Positions 1-7,154 of a DNA stretch of 8,773 bases are shown here, one piece after another; within the stretch, counting starts at the first letter, position 1, and each line of letters opens with the position of its first letter. Origin of the DNA: Pseudomonadota bacterium (GTDB taxonomy: Bacteria > Pseudomonadota > Gammaproteobacteria > Pseudomonadales > Azotimanducaceae). The stretch lies in assembly GCA_027621895.1 (NCBI GenBank), contig JAQCAK010000054.1, forward strand, positions 1 to 8,773. The letters are read 5' to 3'. Under the pieces are notes generated by a model. That model was not told where the DNA came from. It saw only the letters and a list, made by a program, of their open reading frames with translations, and did no database searches. The position numbers were made by a program, and so were the translations under genes.

Positions 1-807
1 GAAGACTACATTACTTCAACCCACCGTGGTCATGGTCACCTGGTGGCCAAGGGCGGTGAGTTCAAACCGATGTTTGCCGAACTGTTTGGCCGGGCCACGG
101 GGTACTGCGGTGGTAAAGGCGGCAGTATGCACATTTCGAACATGGCGCTGGGTATGCTGGGTGCCAACGGTATCGTGGGCGGCGGTCCACCCATTGCCAT
201 GGGTGCTGCCTTCTCAATCAAGTACAAGAAAAAAGACAATGTTGCGGTCGCTTTCTTCGGTGATGGTGCCTCCAACGAGGGCGCGTTCCACGAGGCCGCC
301 AACATGGCGGCGCTTTACAAGCTTCCCTGTCTTTTTGTCTGTGAGAACAACGGCTACGGTGAATACACGCCGCAGGCAAATCACCAGGCGATTGTTGATG
401 TTGCCGACAGGGCATCCGGTTACGGCATGCCGGGCGTGGTTGTCGATGGCATGGATGTCATGGCGGTCTACGAGGCGGCGGGTGAGGCTATTGAGAGAGC
501 CCGAAAAGGCGGTGGGCCGACCCTGCTGGAATGTAAGACCTACCGTTATTACGACCACGTGGGTATCCGTGGCATGGGCATGAGCTACCGTACTGACGAG
601 GAAGTTGAGGCGTGGAAGAAGCGGGATGCGATTCTGACCTTCGAAAAACGCCTGGTACAGCTTGGTGTGATGACCCAGAAGCAGATCGACAGCGTTCATG
701 CGGCCGTCGACAAGGACATAAAAGAAGCGATCGAATTCGCTAACGATTCACCATACCCGGACGTCAGCACTCTGCTGGATAACGTCTACTACATCAAGGA
801 GGCATAA
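1..807 (+). CDS. acoA: TPP-dependent acetoin/2-oxoacid dehydrogenase E1 component, alpha subunit (5' truncated by window edge)
   Basis: The reading frame is open from base 1 to the TAA at 805-807, giving 268 residues. The first visible residues include THRGHGHLVAKG, a conserved E1-alpha block, so roughly the first 55-65 residues lie outside the window (family length about 320-335). The GTG at 43 is an internal Val and not the start. The thiamine diphosphate/Mg motif is clear: GDGASNEG at visible codons 87-94, ending in ENNGY around codons 115-119. KGGSMH and the block after GANGIVGGG are also typical. The subunit pairs with the E1 beta encoded next to decarboxylate or cleave the ketone substrate on TPP and transfer the acyl unit to lipoyl-E2 in the cytoplasm. 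The gene is separated from E1 beta by a single base. One oddity is a YYDHVG segment where relatives usually have a G-H pair (see findings). The acetoin assignment comes mainly from the downstream acoX; pyruvate or branched-chain E1 alpha is the alternative. Confidence 0.9.
   Translation, partial: EDYITSTHRGHGHLVAKGGEFKPMFAELFGRATGYCGGKGGSMHISNMALGMLGANGIVGGGPPIAMGAAFSIKYKKKDNVAVAFFGDGASNEGAFHEAANMAALYKLPCLFVCENNGYGEYTPQANHQAIVDVADRASGYGMPGVVVDGMDVMAVYEAAGEAIERARKGGGPTLLECKTYRYYDHVGIRGMGMSYRTDEEVEAWKKRDAILTFEKRLVQLGVMTQKQIDSVHAAVDKDIKEAIEFANDSPYPDVSTLLDNVYYIKEA
796..802 (+). promoter_or_regulatory. Ribosome binding site for E1 beta inside the end of the E1 alpha gene
   Basis: AAGGAGG lies six bases before the ATG at 809 and within the last codons of the upstream gene. 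The stop codon is one base from the next start, so the two E1 subunits are probably translationally coupled, as suits a heterotetramer made in equal amounts. Confidence 0.8.
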
Positions 808-808
808 G

Positions 809-1813
809 ATGTCAGAAGCAGTGAAACACGAACCCAGGGTGATTCCTTATGTCTCTGCGATTAACGAGGGTATTCGGGAAGTTTTAAAAGAACAGGATGA
901 CGCTTTTGTTGCGGGCGAGGACGTGGGTGCCGCAGGTGGCGTCTACGGCTACTACACCGGACTCTACAAGGAGTTTGGGCCGGAGCGCGTCTTCGATACG
1001 CCGATTTCTGAAAAAGGCATTATCGGACTGGGTGTGGGTGCCTCCGCCACGGGATGTCGGCCCATCGTCGACCTGATGTTCATGGACTTCATTGGAGAGT
1101 GCATGGACGAGATTGCCAACCAGATGGCAAAGATGCGCTTCATGTTTGGTGGTGGTGCCACGCTGCCCGTGACTGTGCTGACCATGGCGGGCGCAGGCCA
1201 GAACCTGGCGGCGCAGCATTCCCAGAGCCTGGAAGCCTGGCTTGCACACCTGCCTGGACTCAAGGTTGTCTGCCCGTCTGACGCCTATGATGCCAAGGGT
1301 ATGACGATTGCCGCGGCGCGAGATGACAACCCTGTGTTTGTCGTGTTCAACAAGGCGTCTCTGGCCCTGTCCATGGATGTGCCTGAGGGTGCCTATGAAG
1401 TACCCATCGGCAAGGCAGCCGTGCGCCGTGAAGGCAAGGATCTGACGATCGTTGCCATCTCCCGCATGGTCCATGAAGCAATGGGTGCGGCTGAGAAGCT
1501 GAAAGCGGAACACGGCATAGACGTGGAAGTCATTGACGCGCGAAGCATCCAGCCCTTCGATACTGAAACGGTCGTCAAGTCAATCAAGAAGACCCACCGG
1601 GCTCTGATCGTCCATGAAGCGGTCAAGTTCGGCGGGTTTGGCGGTGAGATTACCGCCCAGATCCAGGAAGAAGCATTTGATTACCTGGATGCGCCGATCA
1701 TGCGCGTGGGTGCGCCTTTCTGTCCGGTACCTTTCAGTCCGGCACTGGAACAGGCCTACATGCCCAATGCAGATAGCATCGTTAAAAAGGTTGTCGAAAC
1801 GCTCGAACTTTAA
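809..1813 (+). CDS. acoB: TPP-dependent acetoin/2-oxoacid dehydrogenase E1 component, beta subunit
   Basis: The protein has 334 residues, the normal length for E1 beta. It starts with ATG behind a strong AAGGAGG. Recognisable blocks in order are GEDVG (36-40); RVFDTPISEKG (60-70), whose Glu68 aligns with the glutamate that activates the TPP aminopyrimidine in E1 beta; GCRPIVDLMFMDF; AAQHSQSLEAW with His137 at the position of the conserved active-site histidine; HLPGLKVVCPSDAYDAKG; and a C-terminal transketolase domain with DARSIQPFD and VHEAVKFGGFGGE. It joins E1 alpha in an alpha2beta2 heterotetramer that performs the TPP-dependent step and reductively acylates E2. No key residue is missing. 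Substrate cannot be read from these motifs, so pyruvate or branched-chain dehydrogenase E1 beta remains possible, although the acoX neighbour favours an acetoin-type enzyme. Confidence 0.93.
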   Translation: MSEAVKHEPRVIPYVSAINEGIREVLKEQDDAFVAGEDVGAAGGVYGYYTGLYKEFGPERVFDTPISEKGIIGLGVGASATGCRPIVDLMFMDFIGECMDEIANQMAKMRFMFGGGATLPVTVLTMAGAGQNLAAQHSQSLEAWLAHLPGLKVVCPSDAYDAKGMTIAAARDDNPVFVVFNKASLALSMDVPEGAYEVPIGKAAVRREGKDLTIVAISRMVHEAMGAAEKLKAEHGIDVEVIDARSIQPFDTETVVKSIKKTHRALIVHEAVKFGGFGGEITAQIQEEAFDYLDAPIMRVGAPFCPVPFSPALEQAYMPNADSIVKKVVETLEL

Positions 1814-1830
1814 TCGGGTCTTTCGGGTAG

Positions 1831-2808
1831 ATGGATGCCATCGGAATAGTTGCCAACCCGGCGTCGGGCAAGGATGTTCGTCGACTGGTGGCGCGTGCCT
1901 CGGTTTTTGACAACCGGGAAAAGTGCGCCATCATCCGCCGCGCCCTCACCGGCGCCATTAATGCGGGCGCCAGGGAGTTCATCTACCTGGATGATTCCCA
2001 CAACATCACGGGTGGTGCGCTGGCCGAACTTGAAGGCGACTTCAATTCAACCTGCATAGACAGCGCCGGGACCAATTCAGCACTGGATACGGAGACCGGT
2101 GCGGAAGCACTCTCTGCAACCGGCTGTCTTGCCGTGCTGATCCTGGGTGGTGACGGCACCAGCCGGGCATTCATCAAAGGCTGGCGAAATGCCAACCTGC
2201 TGCCGCTTTCCACGGGAACCAATAATGTGTTTCCCCGGCTTTCAGAGGCCACGGTGGCGGGAGCCGCGCTCGGCGTGCTGGCAGCCGGTGGTGTCAGTGC
2301 TGAAGAGGTGCTGGAACCGGTAAAAATCATTGATATTGAGATCGAGGATGAGCACCCGGATATCGCATTGATTGATGCGGTGGTGACCTCGGACCGATTT
2401 ATTGGTTCAAGAGCACTGCTGGACGGCACGGCGATCGACAGGATACTGCTGACCCGGGCGGAGCCCATGGCGGTGGGTATGACCTCTGTCGGTGGCCTGA
2501 TGCGACCTCTACCGGAAAGTGAGGATGCAGGGTTGCACATACAGCTGGGCAAAGGCGGGCGCAAACGGGTTCATGCACCGATTGCCCCGGGTCTGTATGA
2601 AACCCTAAGAATAAAAAAATACGAGACAGTCGGTTTCGATGAGCCCATCAGCTTCACTGGACCCTGTGTACTTGCCTTTGATGGCGAACGGGAACGGGAA
2701 GTTCGAAAAGGCCAACGAGTCACCATGCGGGTCAGCAGAACAGGCCCCTCTGTACTGAATATTGAGAAAACCATGCAGCTCGCGGCCAGTCGCGGGTTGT
2801 TCACATAG
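1831..2808 (+). CDS. acoX: AcoX-like protein, ATP-NAD kinase fold
   Basis: The protein has 325 residues. The N-terminus reads IGIVANPASGKDVRRL, a hallmark of the AcoX group, followed by an ASVFDNREK block. The diacylglycerol/NAD kinase-type nucleotide motif GGDGTSRA is at 106-113 and STGTNNVFP at 127-135, matching the GGDG and GTNN-type motifs of the ATP-NAD kinase superfamily. The C-terminal half is beta-rich (FTGPCVLAFDGERER), as in that fold. AcoX is known from acetoin catabolism clusters such as Cupriavidus necator acoXABC, where its biochemical role is unresolved. A role in kinase-like or cofactor (NAD, TPP or lipoate) metabolism serving the complex is inference. The start is ATG at 1831, 17 bases after acoB; upstream there is only a weak GGGTAG, so initiation may depend on coupling. 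It could be annotated simply as NAD(+) kinase, but housekeeping NadK is not normally inside such operons. Confidence 0.85.
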   Translation: MDAIGIVANPASGKDVRRLVARASVFDNREKCAIIRRALTGAINAGAREFIYLDDSHNITGGALAELEGDFNSTCIDSAGTNSALDTETGAEALSATGCLAVLILGGDGTSRAFIKGWRNANLLPLSTGTNNVFPRLSEATVAGAALGVLAAGGVSAEEVLEPVKIIDIEIEDEHPDIALIDAVVTSDRFIGSRALLDGTAIDRILLTRAEPMAVGMTSVGGLMRPLPESEDAGLHIQLGKGGRKRVHAPIAPGLYETLRIKKYETVGFDEPISFTGPCVLAFDGEREREVRKGQRVTMRVSRTGPSVLNIEKTMQLAASRGLFT

Positions 2809-2820
2809 CAGGAGTCATTA

Positions 2821-4209
2821 ATGCCTAGAGAAATCTACCTGGTGAAAGTCGGGATGAGCATGACGGAAGGGATGGTGTCCGAGTGGTACATTCCGGACGG
2901 CGGCGCGGTCAAGAAAGGAGAGCTTGTCTACGCACTGGAAACCGAGAAGGTCAATCTGGATGTGGATGCGGAGGCCGACGGTATCGTCAAGCACATTGCC
3001 GAGGTCGGTGTGAATCTTAAGCCCGGTGACGTTGTTGGACACATCTTTGAGGCAGGGGAAGAAATCCCCGACGATTTTGGTGGGGCGCCAGCAGCGGCCG
3101 CACCGGTGGAAGAAAAGCAGGCGGCACCGGCCCCGGTCGCCACGCCGGCTGCTGCGCCAGCCGCTGTCAGCAGCCAGGCTGAGGATGGTCACATCAAGTC
3201 CTCGCCTGCAGCGCGTCGCCTGGCGAGAGAGCTGGGCATTGATTTTCGGTCAGTTGCAGGCTCGGGACCCGGTGGTCGTGTTGTAGAAGCAGATATCCTT
3301 GCAGCTAGCGAGGGCGGGGCATCAGTGGCTGCGGCGAGTGGTCCTGAACCCAAGGCATCGCCACTGGCGAAGCGACTGGCCGCTGAACGCGGCATTGATC
3401 TTCGAACTGTTCGGGGCACGGGCCCGGGCGGCCGGATCGTTCAGGCTGACCTGGACAGTGCCGGTGCTGGAGCGGCAGCCCCCGCAGCCCGGCCGGCAGC
3501 TGCATCAGTCGCGGGACCGAAACCCGGTGAAAGAATTCCTGTGAAAGGCATGCGCAAGACAATTGCATCGCGTATGCACCACAGTCTCATGGAAAGTGCG
3601 CAGCTCACCATGGATATGGAAGTGCTGATGGACGATGCCGTCAAAATGCGTACGTCTCTCGTCGAAGAGTGGGCGCCGGAAGGCATCAAGCCGACCTATA
3701 CGGACCTTGTCATCAAGGCAGTTGCGAAAGCGCTGCGAACCCATCCCCTTATGAACAGCCAGTTTATGGGTGATGAGATTGTCCTGATGGATGAAGTCCA
3801 TGTCGGCATGGCAGTCGCGCTGCCCGAGGGGCTGGTGGTTCCCGTGGTACGGGACGCCGACCTGCTGTCAGTAAAAGAGCTGGCACGGGAAAGTTCCAGG
3901 CTGGCCGCTGCTGCCCGAGATGGCACCCTGGGTCTTGATGACTATGCGGGTGGCACATTCACGGTGACCGCTCTTGGCATGTATGGCGTGGATTCCTTTA
4001 CACCGATTATTAACGAGCCCCAGTCAGGCATTATGGGCGTCAACAGGATTTACGACGGCCTGGAATGGGATGGCGATACGCCTGTCCGCGCGAAAAAGAT
4101 GAACCTGTCTCTGACCTGGGACCACCGAACCCTTGATGGCGCGCCGGCGGCTGACTTCCTGGTAGAAGTGAAGAAACTGCTGGAGTCACCTTTCCGGCTG
4201 CTGGTCTAG
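2821..4209 (+). CDS. acoC: E2 component, lipoyl dihydrolipoamide acyltransferase with two subunit-binding domains
   Basis: The protein has 462 residues and starts with ATG behind AGGAG at 2810-2814. Domain order is: an N-terminal lipoyl domain (about 1-80) with the lipoylation lysine K43 in ETEKV; an Ala/Pro/Val-rich flexible linker (about 88-122); a first peripheral-subunit-binding domain (about 126-162); a short linker; a second one (about 178-214); another Ala/Pro linker; and the catalytic core (about 235-462). The core ends in TWDHRTLDGAPAADF, where His435 and Asp439 are the HxxxDG active-site pair. The protein forms the structural core and carries the acyl group from E1 to CoA. The usual SNLGMFG block reads TALGMYG here. 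The duplicated binding domain is unusual (see findings). Acetoin type is preferred from context; pyruvate or branched-chain E2 are alternatives. Confidence 0.93.
   Translation: MPREIYLVKVGMSMTEGMVSEWYIPDGGAVKKGELVYALETEKVNLDVDAEADGIVKHIAEVGVNLKPGDVVGHIFEAGEEIPDDFGGAPAAAAPVEEKQAAPAPVATPAAAPAAVSSQAEDGHIKSSPAARRLARELGIDFRSVAGSGPGGRVVEADILAASEGGASVAAASGPEPKASPLAKRLAAERGIDLRTVRGTGPGGRIVQADLDSAGAGAAAPAARPAAASVAGPKPGERIPVKGMRKTIASRMHHSLMESAQLTMDMEVLMDDAVKMRTSLVEEWAPEGIKPTYTDLVIKAVAKALRTHPLMNSQFMGDEIVLMDEVHVGMAVALPEGLVVPVVRDADLLSVKELARESSRLAAAARDGTLGLDDYAGGTFTVTALGMYGVDSFTPIINEPQSGIMGVNRIYDGLEWDGDTPVRAKKMNLSLTWDHRTLDGAPAADFLVEVKKLLESPFRLLV
3196..3462 (+). repeat. Tandem duplicated peripheral-subunit-binding domain within E2
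   Basis: Two copies of the small E1/E3-binding helical domain are encoded at about 3196-3306 and 3352-3462, offset by 52 residues. Over a 32-residue comparison from SPAARRLA / SPLAKRLA to the final AD(I/L), I count 21 identical positions. Both copies keep the diagnostic GID(F/L)R and G(S/T)GPGGR(V/I)V elements. The DNA copies have diverged clearly at synonymous and other sites, so this is an old, retained duplication and not a recent slip or assembly artefact. Confidence 0.88.
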
Positions 4210-4217
4210 GAGGACAC

Positions 4218-5582
4218 ATGTCAGAGATTAATGTCGACTTGCTGGTAATTGGTGGTGGGCCTGGTGGCTACACCGCTGCTATCCGGGCTTCGCAGCTGGG
4301 CCTTGAAGTGGCCCTGGCTGAAAAGGCCGAGCTGGGTGGCGTCTGCCTGAACTGGGGGTGTATTCCGACCAAGTCCCTGTTGCACACTGCCGATGTCTAT
4401 CGGGAGATTGCCGCTGCGGATCACCTGGGTCTGGAACTCGGCAAACCGAAGTTCAATCTCAAGAAGGTCGTGAAGCGTTCGCGCGATGTTGCGGCACAGT
4501 TAAGTGGTGGCATTGCCCACCTGATGAAGAAAAACAAGATCACCGTCCTGAACGGTGAAGCCGTGTTTCAGGACAAGAATACAGTCACGGTGGGCGGCGA
4601 CACAGTCGTGGCAGATAACGTGATCATCGCTACCGGCGCCAGCGCCCGTAACCTGCCGCACATCCAGACAGACGGTGATCGGGTCTGGGATGCGCGTTCA
4701 GCGATGACACCGACTTTCATGCCGAAGAAACTGTTGATCATCGGTGCTGGTGCCATCGGCGTTGAGTTCGCCAGTTTCTATGCCACCATGGGGGCGAAAG
4801 TCACCCTGGTGGAAGTCATGGAGCAGATCCTGCCGGCTGAAGATACCGAGATCGCGGCGCTGGCAAAGGCGGCTTTTGAACAGCAGGGTATCGAGGTGCT
4901 GACAGGCACCGCGGTGGACTCAGTCGAGAAATCAGGCAAGGGGCTGAAGGCGAGTGTCGCGGGAGAAACCCGGGCGTTTGATGCGGCCATTCTGTCGGTG
5001 GGGGTTGCCGGGAACGTGGATGACCTGGGTCTTGAAACTGTGGGGGTTAATGTCGACAGGGGTTTCGTCACCGTTGATTCGAAACAGCAGACCAGCGTGC
5101 CCGGTATCTACGCGATTGGTGATGTGGCGGGCGTACCGTGTCTTGCACACAAGGCCTCCCATGAAGGTGTCATTGCGGTTGAATCCATTGCGGGTCTTGC
5201 GCCCCATCCCTTGAATCCTGCCCGTATCCCTGGCTGTACCTACAGTCATCCGCAGGTAGCCAGCATTGGTCTCAAGGAACGGGATGCCGGTGACCGGGAA
5301 ATCCGCGTGGGTCGATTTCCCCTGCTGGCGAATGGCAAGGCGGTCGCTATCAGTGATACCGATGGCCTGGTGAAGACCATTTTCGATGCACAGAGTGGCG
5401 AGTTGCTGGGTGCCCACATGATCGGCCCCGGTGTGACCGAGATGATCCAGGGATTTGCGGTCGCTATCGGGCTGGAAACCACGGAGCAGGAGCTGATGGA
5501 AACCATCTTCCCCCATCCGACCCTCTCTGAAGCCATGCATGAATCCGTATTGTCGGCCTACGGCCGAACGATCAACTTTTAA
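4218..5582 (+). CDS. lpdA: Dihydrolipoamide dehydrogenase (E3)
   Basis: The protein has 454 residues, a normal E3 length. AGGAGG at 4208-4213 overlaps the stop of the E2 gene and sets the ATG at 4218. The FAD-binding dinucleotide motif GGGPGG is at 12-17. The redox-active disulfide is in VCLNWGCIPTK with Cys43 and Cys48. A second Rossmann motif, GAGAIG at 176-181, is followed by Glu199 at the end of the second strand, which favours NAD over NADP. The second FAD contact YAIGDV is at 298-303. The C-terminal dimer-interface catalytic pair is His433 and Glu438 in HPTLSEA. The enzyme reoxidises dihydrolipoyl-E2 and reduces NAD. It is encoded 8 bases after E2, so it is probably the E3 dedicated to this complex and the partner of the E2 subunit-binding domains. 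All catalytic residues are present. Confidence 0.96.
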   Translation: MSEINVDLLVIGGGPGGYTAAIRASQLGLEVALAEKAELGGVCLNWGCIPTKSLLHTADVYREIAAADHLGLELGKPKFNLKKVVKRSRDVAAQLSGGIAHLMKKNKITVLNGEAVFQDKNTVTVGGDTVVADNVIIATGASARNLPHIQTDGDRVWDARSAMTPTFMPKKLLIIGAGAIGVEFASFYATMGAKVTLVEVMEQILPAEDTEIAALAKAAFEQQGIEVLTGTAVDSVEKSGKGLKASVAGETRAFDAAILSVGVAGNVDDLGLETVGVNVDRGFVTVDSKQQTSVPGIYAIGDVAGVPCLAHKASHEGVIAVESIAGLAPHPLNPARIPGCTYSHPQVASIGLKERDAGDREIRVGRFPLLANGKAVAISDTDGLVKTIFDAQSGELLGAHMIGPGVTEMIQGFAVAIGLETTEQELMETIFPHPTLSEAMHESVLSAYGRTINF

Positions 5583-5615
5583 TTAATCGTTTCTAGGTAA
5601 TTCCAGGAGATAACC

Positions 5616-7154
5616 ATGACTTTTGCAAAGGCAATCGCCAAAGAGCGGCCGGACGAGATCGCGATCCGTGATCCTCAGCAGGCACTGTCCTGGCTGGATG
5701 TTGATGATGTACTCAATCGTTGTGTCAATGGCCTGCTCGCCATGGACCTGGGTCCGGATGTCCGGATAGCCGTTTTCGCGGAAAACTCTGTGGAGACCGC
5801 GCTGGCCAATCTTGGTGGGCTGCTGGCTGGTGCGTCCGTGGTACCGGTTAATTTCCATCTCACGGCAGAAGAAGTTGCATACATCCTGTCGGATTCGGGA
5901 GCACGGGTGCTGTTTACAGGGCCGGAAACCGCTGAGCGGGCAGTAGCTGCGGCTGCCGAGTCTGATGTTCACACGGTGATTGGCTGGGGCGCACAGGGTC
6001 TGGCAGGCGTGGTGGACTGGCAGAGCTGGCTGGCGGAGCAGGATGCCAGCGATCCTGACGATACGATGAAACCAAGACCCAACCTGCTTTATACCTCGGG
6101 GACCACAGGCCGGCCCAAGGGCACTGATCTGCCGCCCACCATGTTTGCAGGGGGCGAAACCATTGCGGAGCATCTCGCCCTGTTCAAGGAAAAGACCCTT
6201 GAACGCACCGGCGGCGAGATTGGTCACCAGCTAATTGTCGGACCGATGTACCATACGGGCCCGCTATCGGGGACCCGTCAATTGATCGCCGGTGTACCCT
6301 CGGTGATTCTCGGGCGTTTCGATGCCGAGAGGACCCTGGCCGCTATTGAAGAGTACAAGATTCAGTCGTCCATCATGGTGCCGACGCACTTTGCCCGGTT
6401 GCTGGGCCTGCCGGATGACGTGAAGGCCAAGTACGACGTATCGTCGATCCGGGCGATCAGCCACACCGGGGCCAAGTGTCCGGTGGATGTGAAGAAGGCC
6501 ATGATTGAATGGTTCGGCCCCGTGTTCCTCGATGCCTATGGCGCGAGCGAGGTCGGCACAACCTGCATGATTACCTCTGAGGAATGGATGCAGTTCCCGG
6601 GTTCGGTGGGCCGTGCGATTCCACCCTTCACGGCGATTATCCTTGATGATGACAACAACGAACTGCCGCCGAATACGGAAGGCCGGCTGTTCTTTAAAGA
6701 CGCAACAGGGCGCGGCGTGATCTACCACAACGATCCTGAGAAGTCGGCCGCGGCCCATATTGCCCCCGGCGTGTTCACCCTGGGTGAAATCGCCTATATG
6801 AACGAGGAAGGTTACGTTTTCATCACCGACCGGTTCAGCGATATGGTGCTTTCAGGCGGCGTGAATATCTACCCGGCCGAGGCGGAGCATGTGCTGGTTG
6901 AACATCCGGCGGTGATGGATGTGGCATGCATTGGTGTGCCCAACAAGGACATGGGTGAAGAACTGAAAGCGCTGGTCATACCCAACGAGGGCGTTGACCT
7001 GCCGTCACCGGAAGCGCTGATCGCCTGGTGTCGTGAACGGCTTTCCCATTACAAGTGTCCGCGAACGCTTGACTATGTTGACGACCTGGGACGCAACACG
7101 ATGGGTAAAATCAACAAGCGGAAACTGCGAGCGCCCTACTGGGAAAACGCCTGA
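5616..7154 (+). CDS. AMP-forming acyl-CoA ligase/synthetase (ANL superfamily)
   Basis: The protein has 512 residues and starts at ATG 5616 after AGGAGA (5605-5610), 33 bases downstream of E3. The phosphate-binding motif TSGTTGRPKG is at 160-169, the adenine motif DAYGASE at 306-312, the hinge DR at 405-406 followed by SGGVNIYP, and the adenylation lysine K498 in NTMGKINKR. All hallmark motifs of a carboxylate-activating enzyme (ATP + acid + CoA to acyl-CoA + AMP + PPi) are therefore present. The A7 motif has Glu391 (LGEIAY) in place of the usual Asp. It resembles FadD-like medium/long or aromatic/steroid-type acyl-CoA synthetases more than acetyl-CoA synthetase, which is longer (about 650). 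The substrate is unknown. Its position as last gene of the dehydrogenase operon suggests it activates a related carboxylic acid or feeds the same catabolic route. The end overlaps the convergent transporter gene by 19 bases. Confidence 0.92.
   Translation: MTFAKAIAKERPDEIAIRDPQQALSWLDVDDVLNRCVNGLLAMDLGPDVRIAVFAENSVETALANLGGLLAGASVVPVNFHLTAEEVAYILSDSGARVLFTGPETAERAVAAAAESDVHTVIGWGAQGLAGVVDWQSWLAEQDASDPDDTMKPRPNLLYTSGTTGRPKGTDLPPTMFAGGETIAEHLALFKEKTLERTGGEIGHQLIVGPMYHTGPLSGTRQLIAGVPSVILGRFDAERTLAAIEEYKIQSSIMVPTHFARLLGLPDDVKAKYDVSSIRAISHTGAKCPVDVKKAMIEWFGPVFLDAYGASEVGTTCMITSEEWMQFPGSVGRAIPPFTAIILDDDNNELPPNTEGRLFFKDATGRGVIYHNDPEKSAAAHIAPGVFTLGEIAYMNEEGYVFITDRFSDMVLSGGVNIYPAEAEHVLVEHPAVMDVACIGVPNKDMGEELKALVIPNEGVDLPSPEALIAWCRERLSHYKCPRTLDYVDDLGRNTMGKINKRKLRAPYWENA

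Noticed and set aside
43..45. GTG as the start codon of the E1 alpha gene
   Set aside because: The frame is open to base 1 and the residues before it (THRGHGHL) are conserved E1 alpha sequence, so the gene is cut by the window edge and this codon is an internal valine.
26..583. Long open frame of 185 codons in another plus frame over the E1 alpha gene
   Set aside because: It overlaps strongly conserved E1 alpha coding sequence, is rich in Arg, Trp and Ser as expected of a shadow frame, and has no recognisable domain.
884..1513. 209-codon antisense open frame inside E1 beta
   Set aside because: It is rich in His, Arg and Gly with no domain and lies within conserved E1 beta blocks, so it is a shadow frame.
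4932..5540. 202-codon antisense open frame inside the E3 gene
   Set aside because: It lies fully inside a gene with every E3 catalytic motif, has no ribosome site and no family resemblance. It is explained by GC-rich codon bias.
5583..5615. Terminator or internal promoter between E3 and the ligase
   Set aside because: The 33-base gap has no inverted repeat and no convincing -35/-10 pair. It contains only a normal ribosome site, so read-through in one operon is the simpler view.
5583..6227. 214-codon antisense open frame at the start of the ligase gene
   Set aside because: It overlaps the essential N-terminal and P-loop part of the ligase, its composition is unlike a real protein, and no motif was seen.
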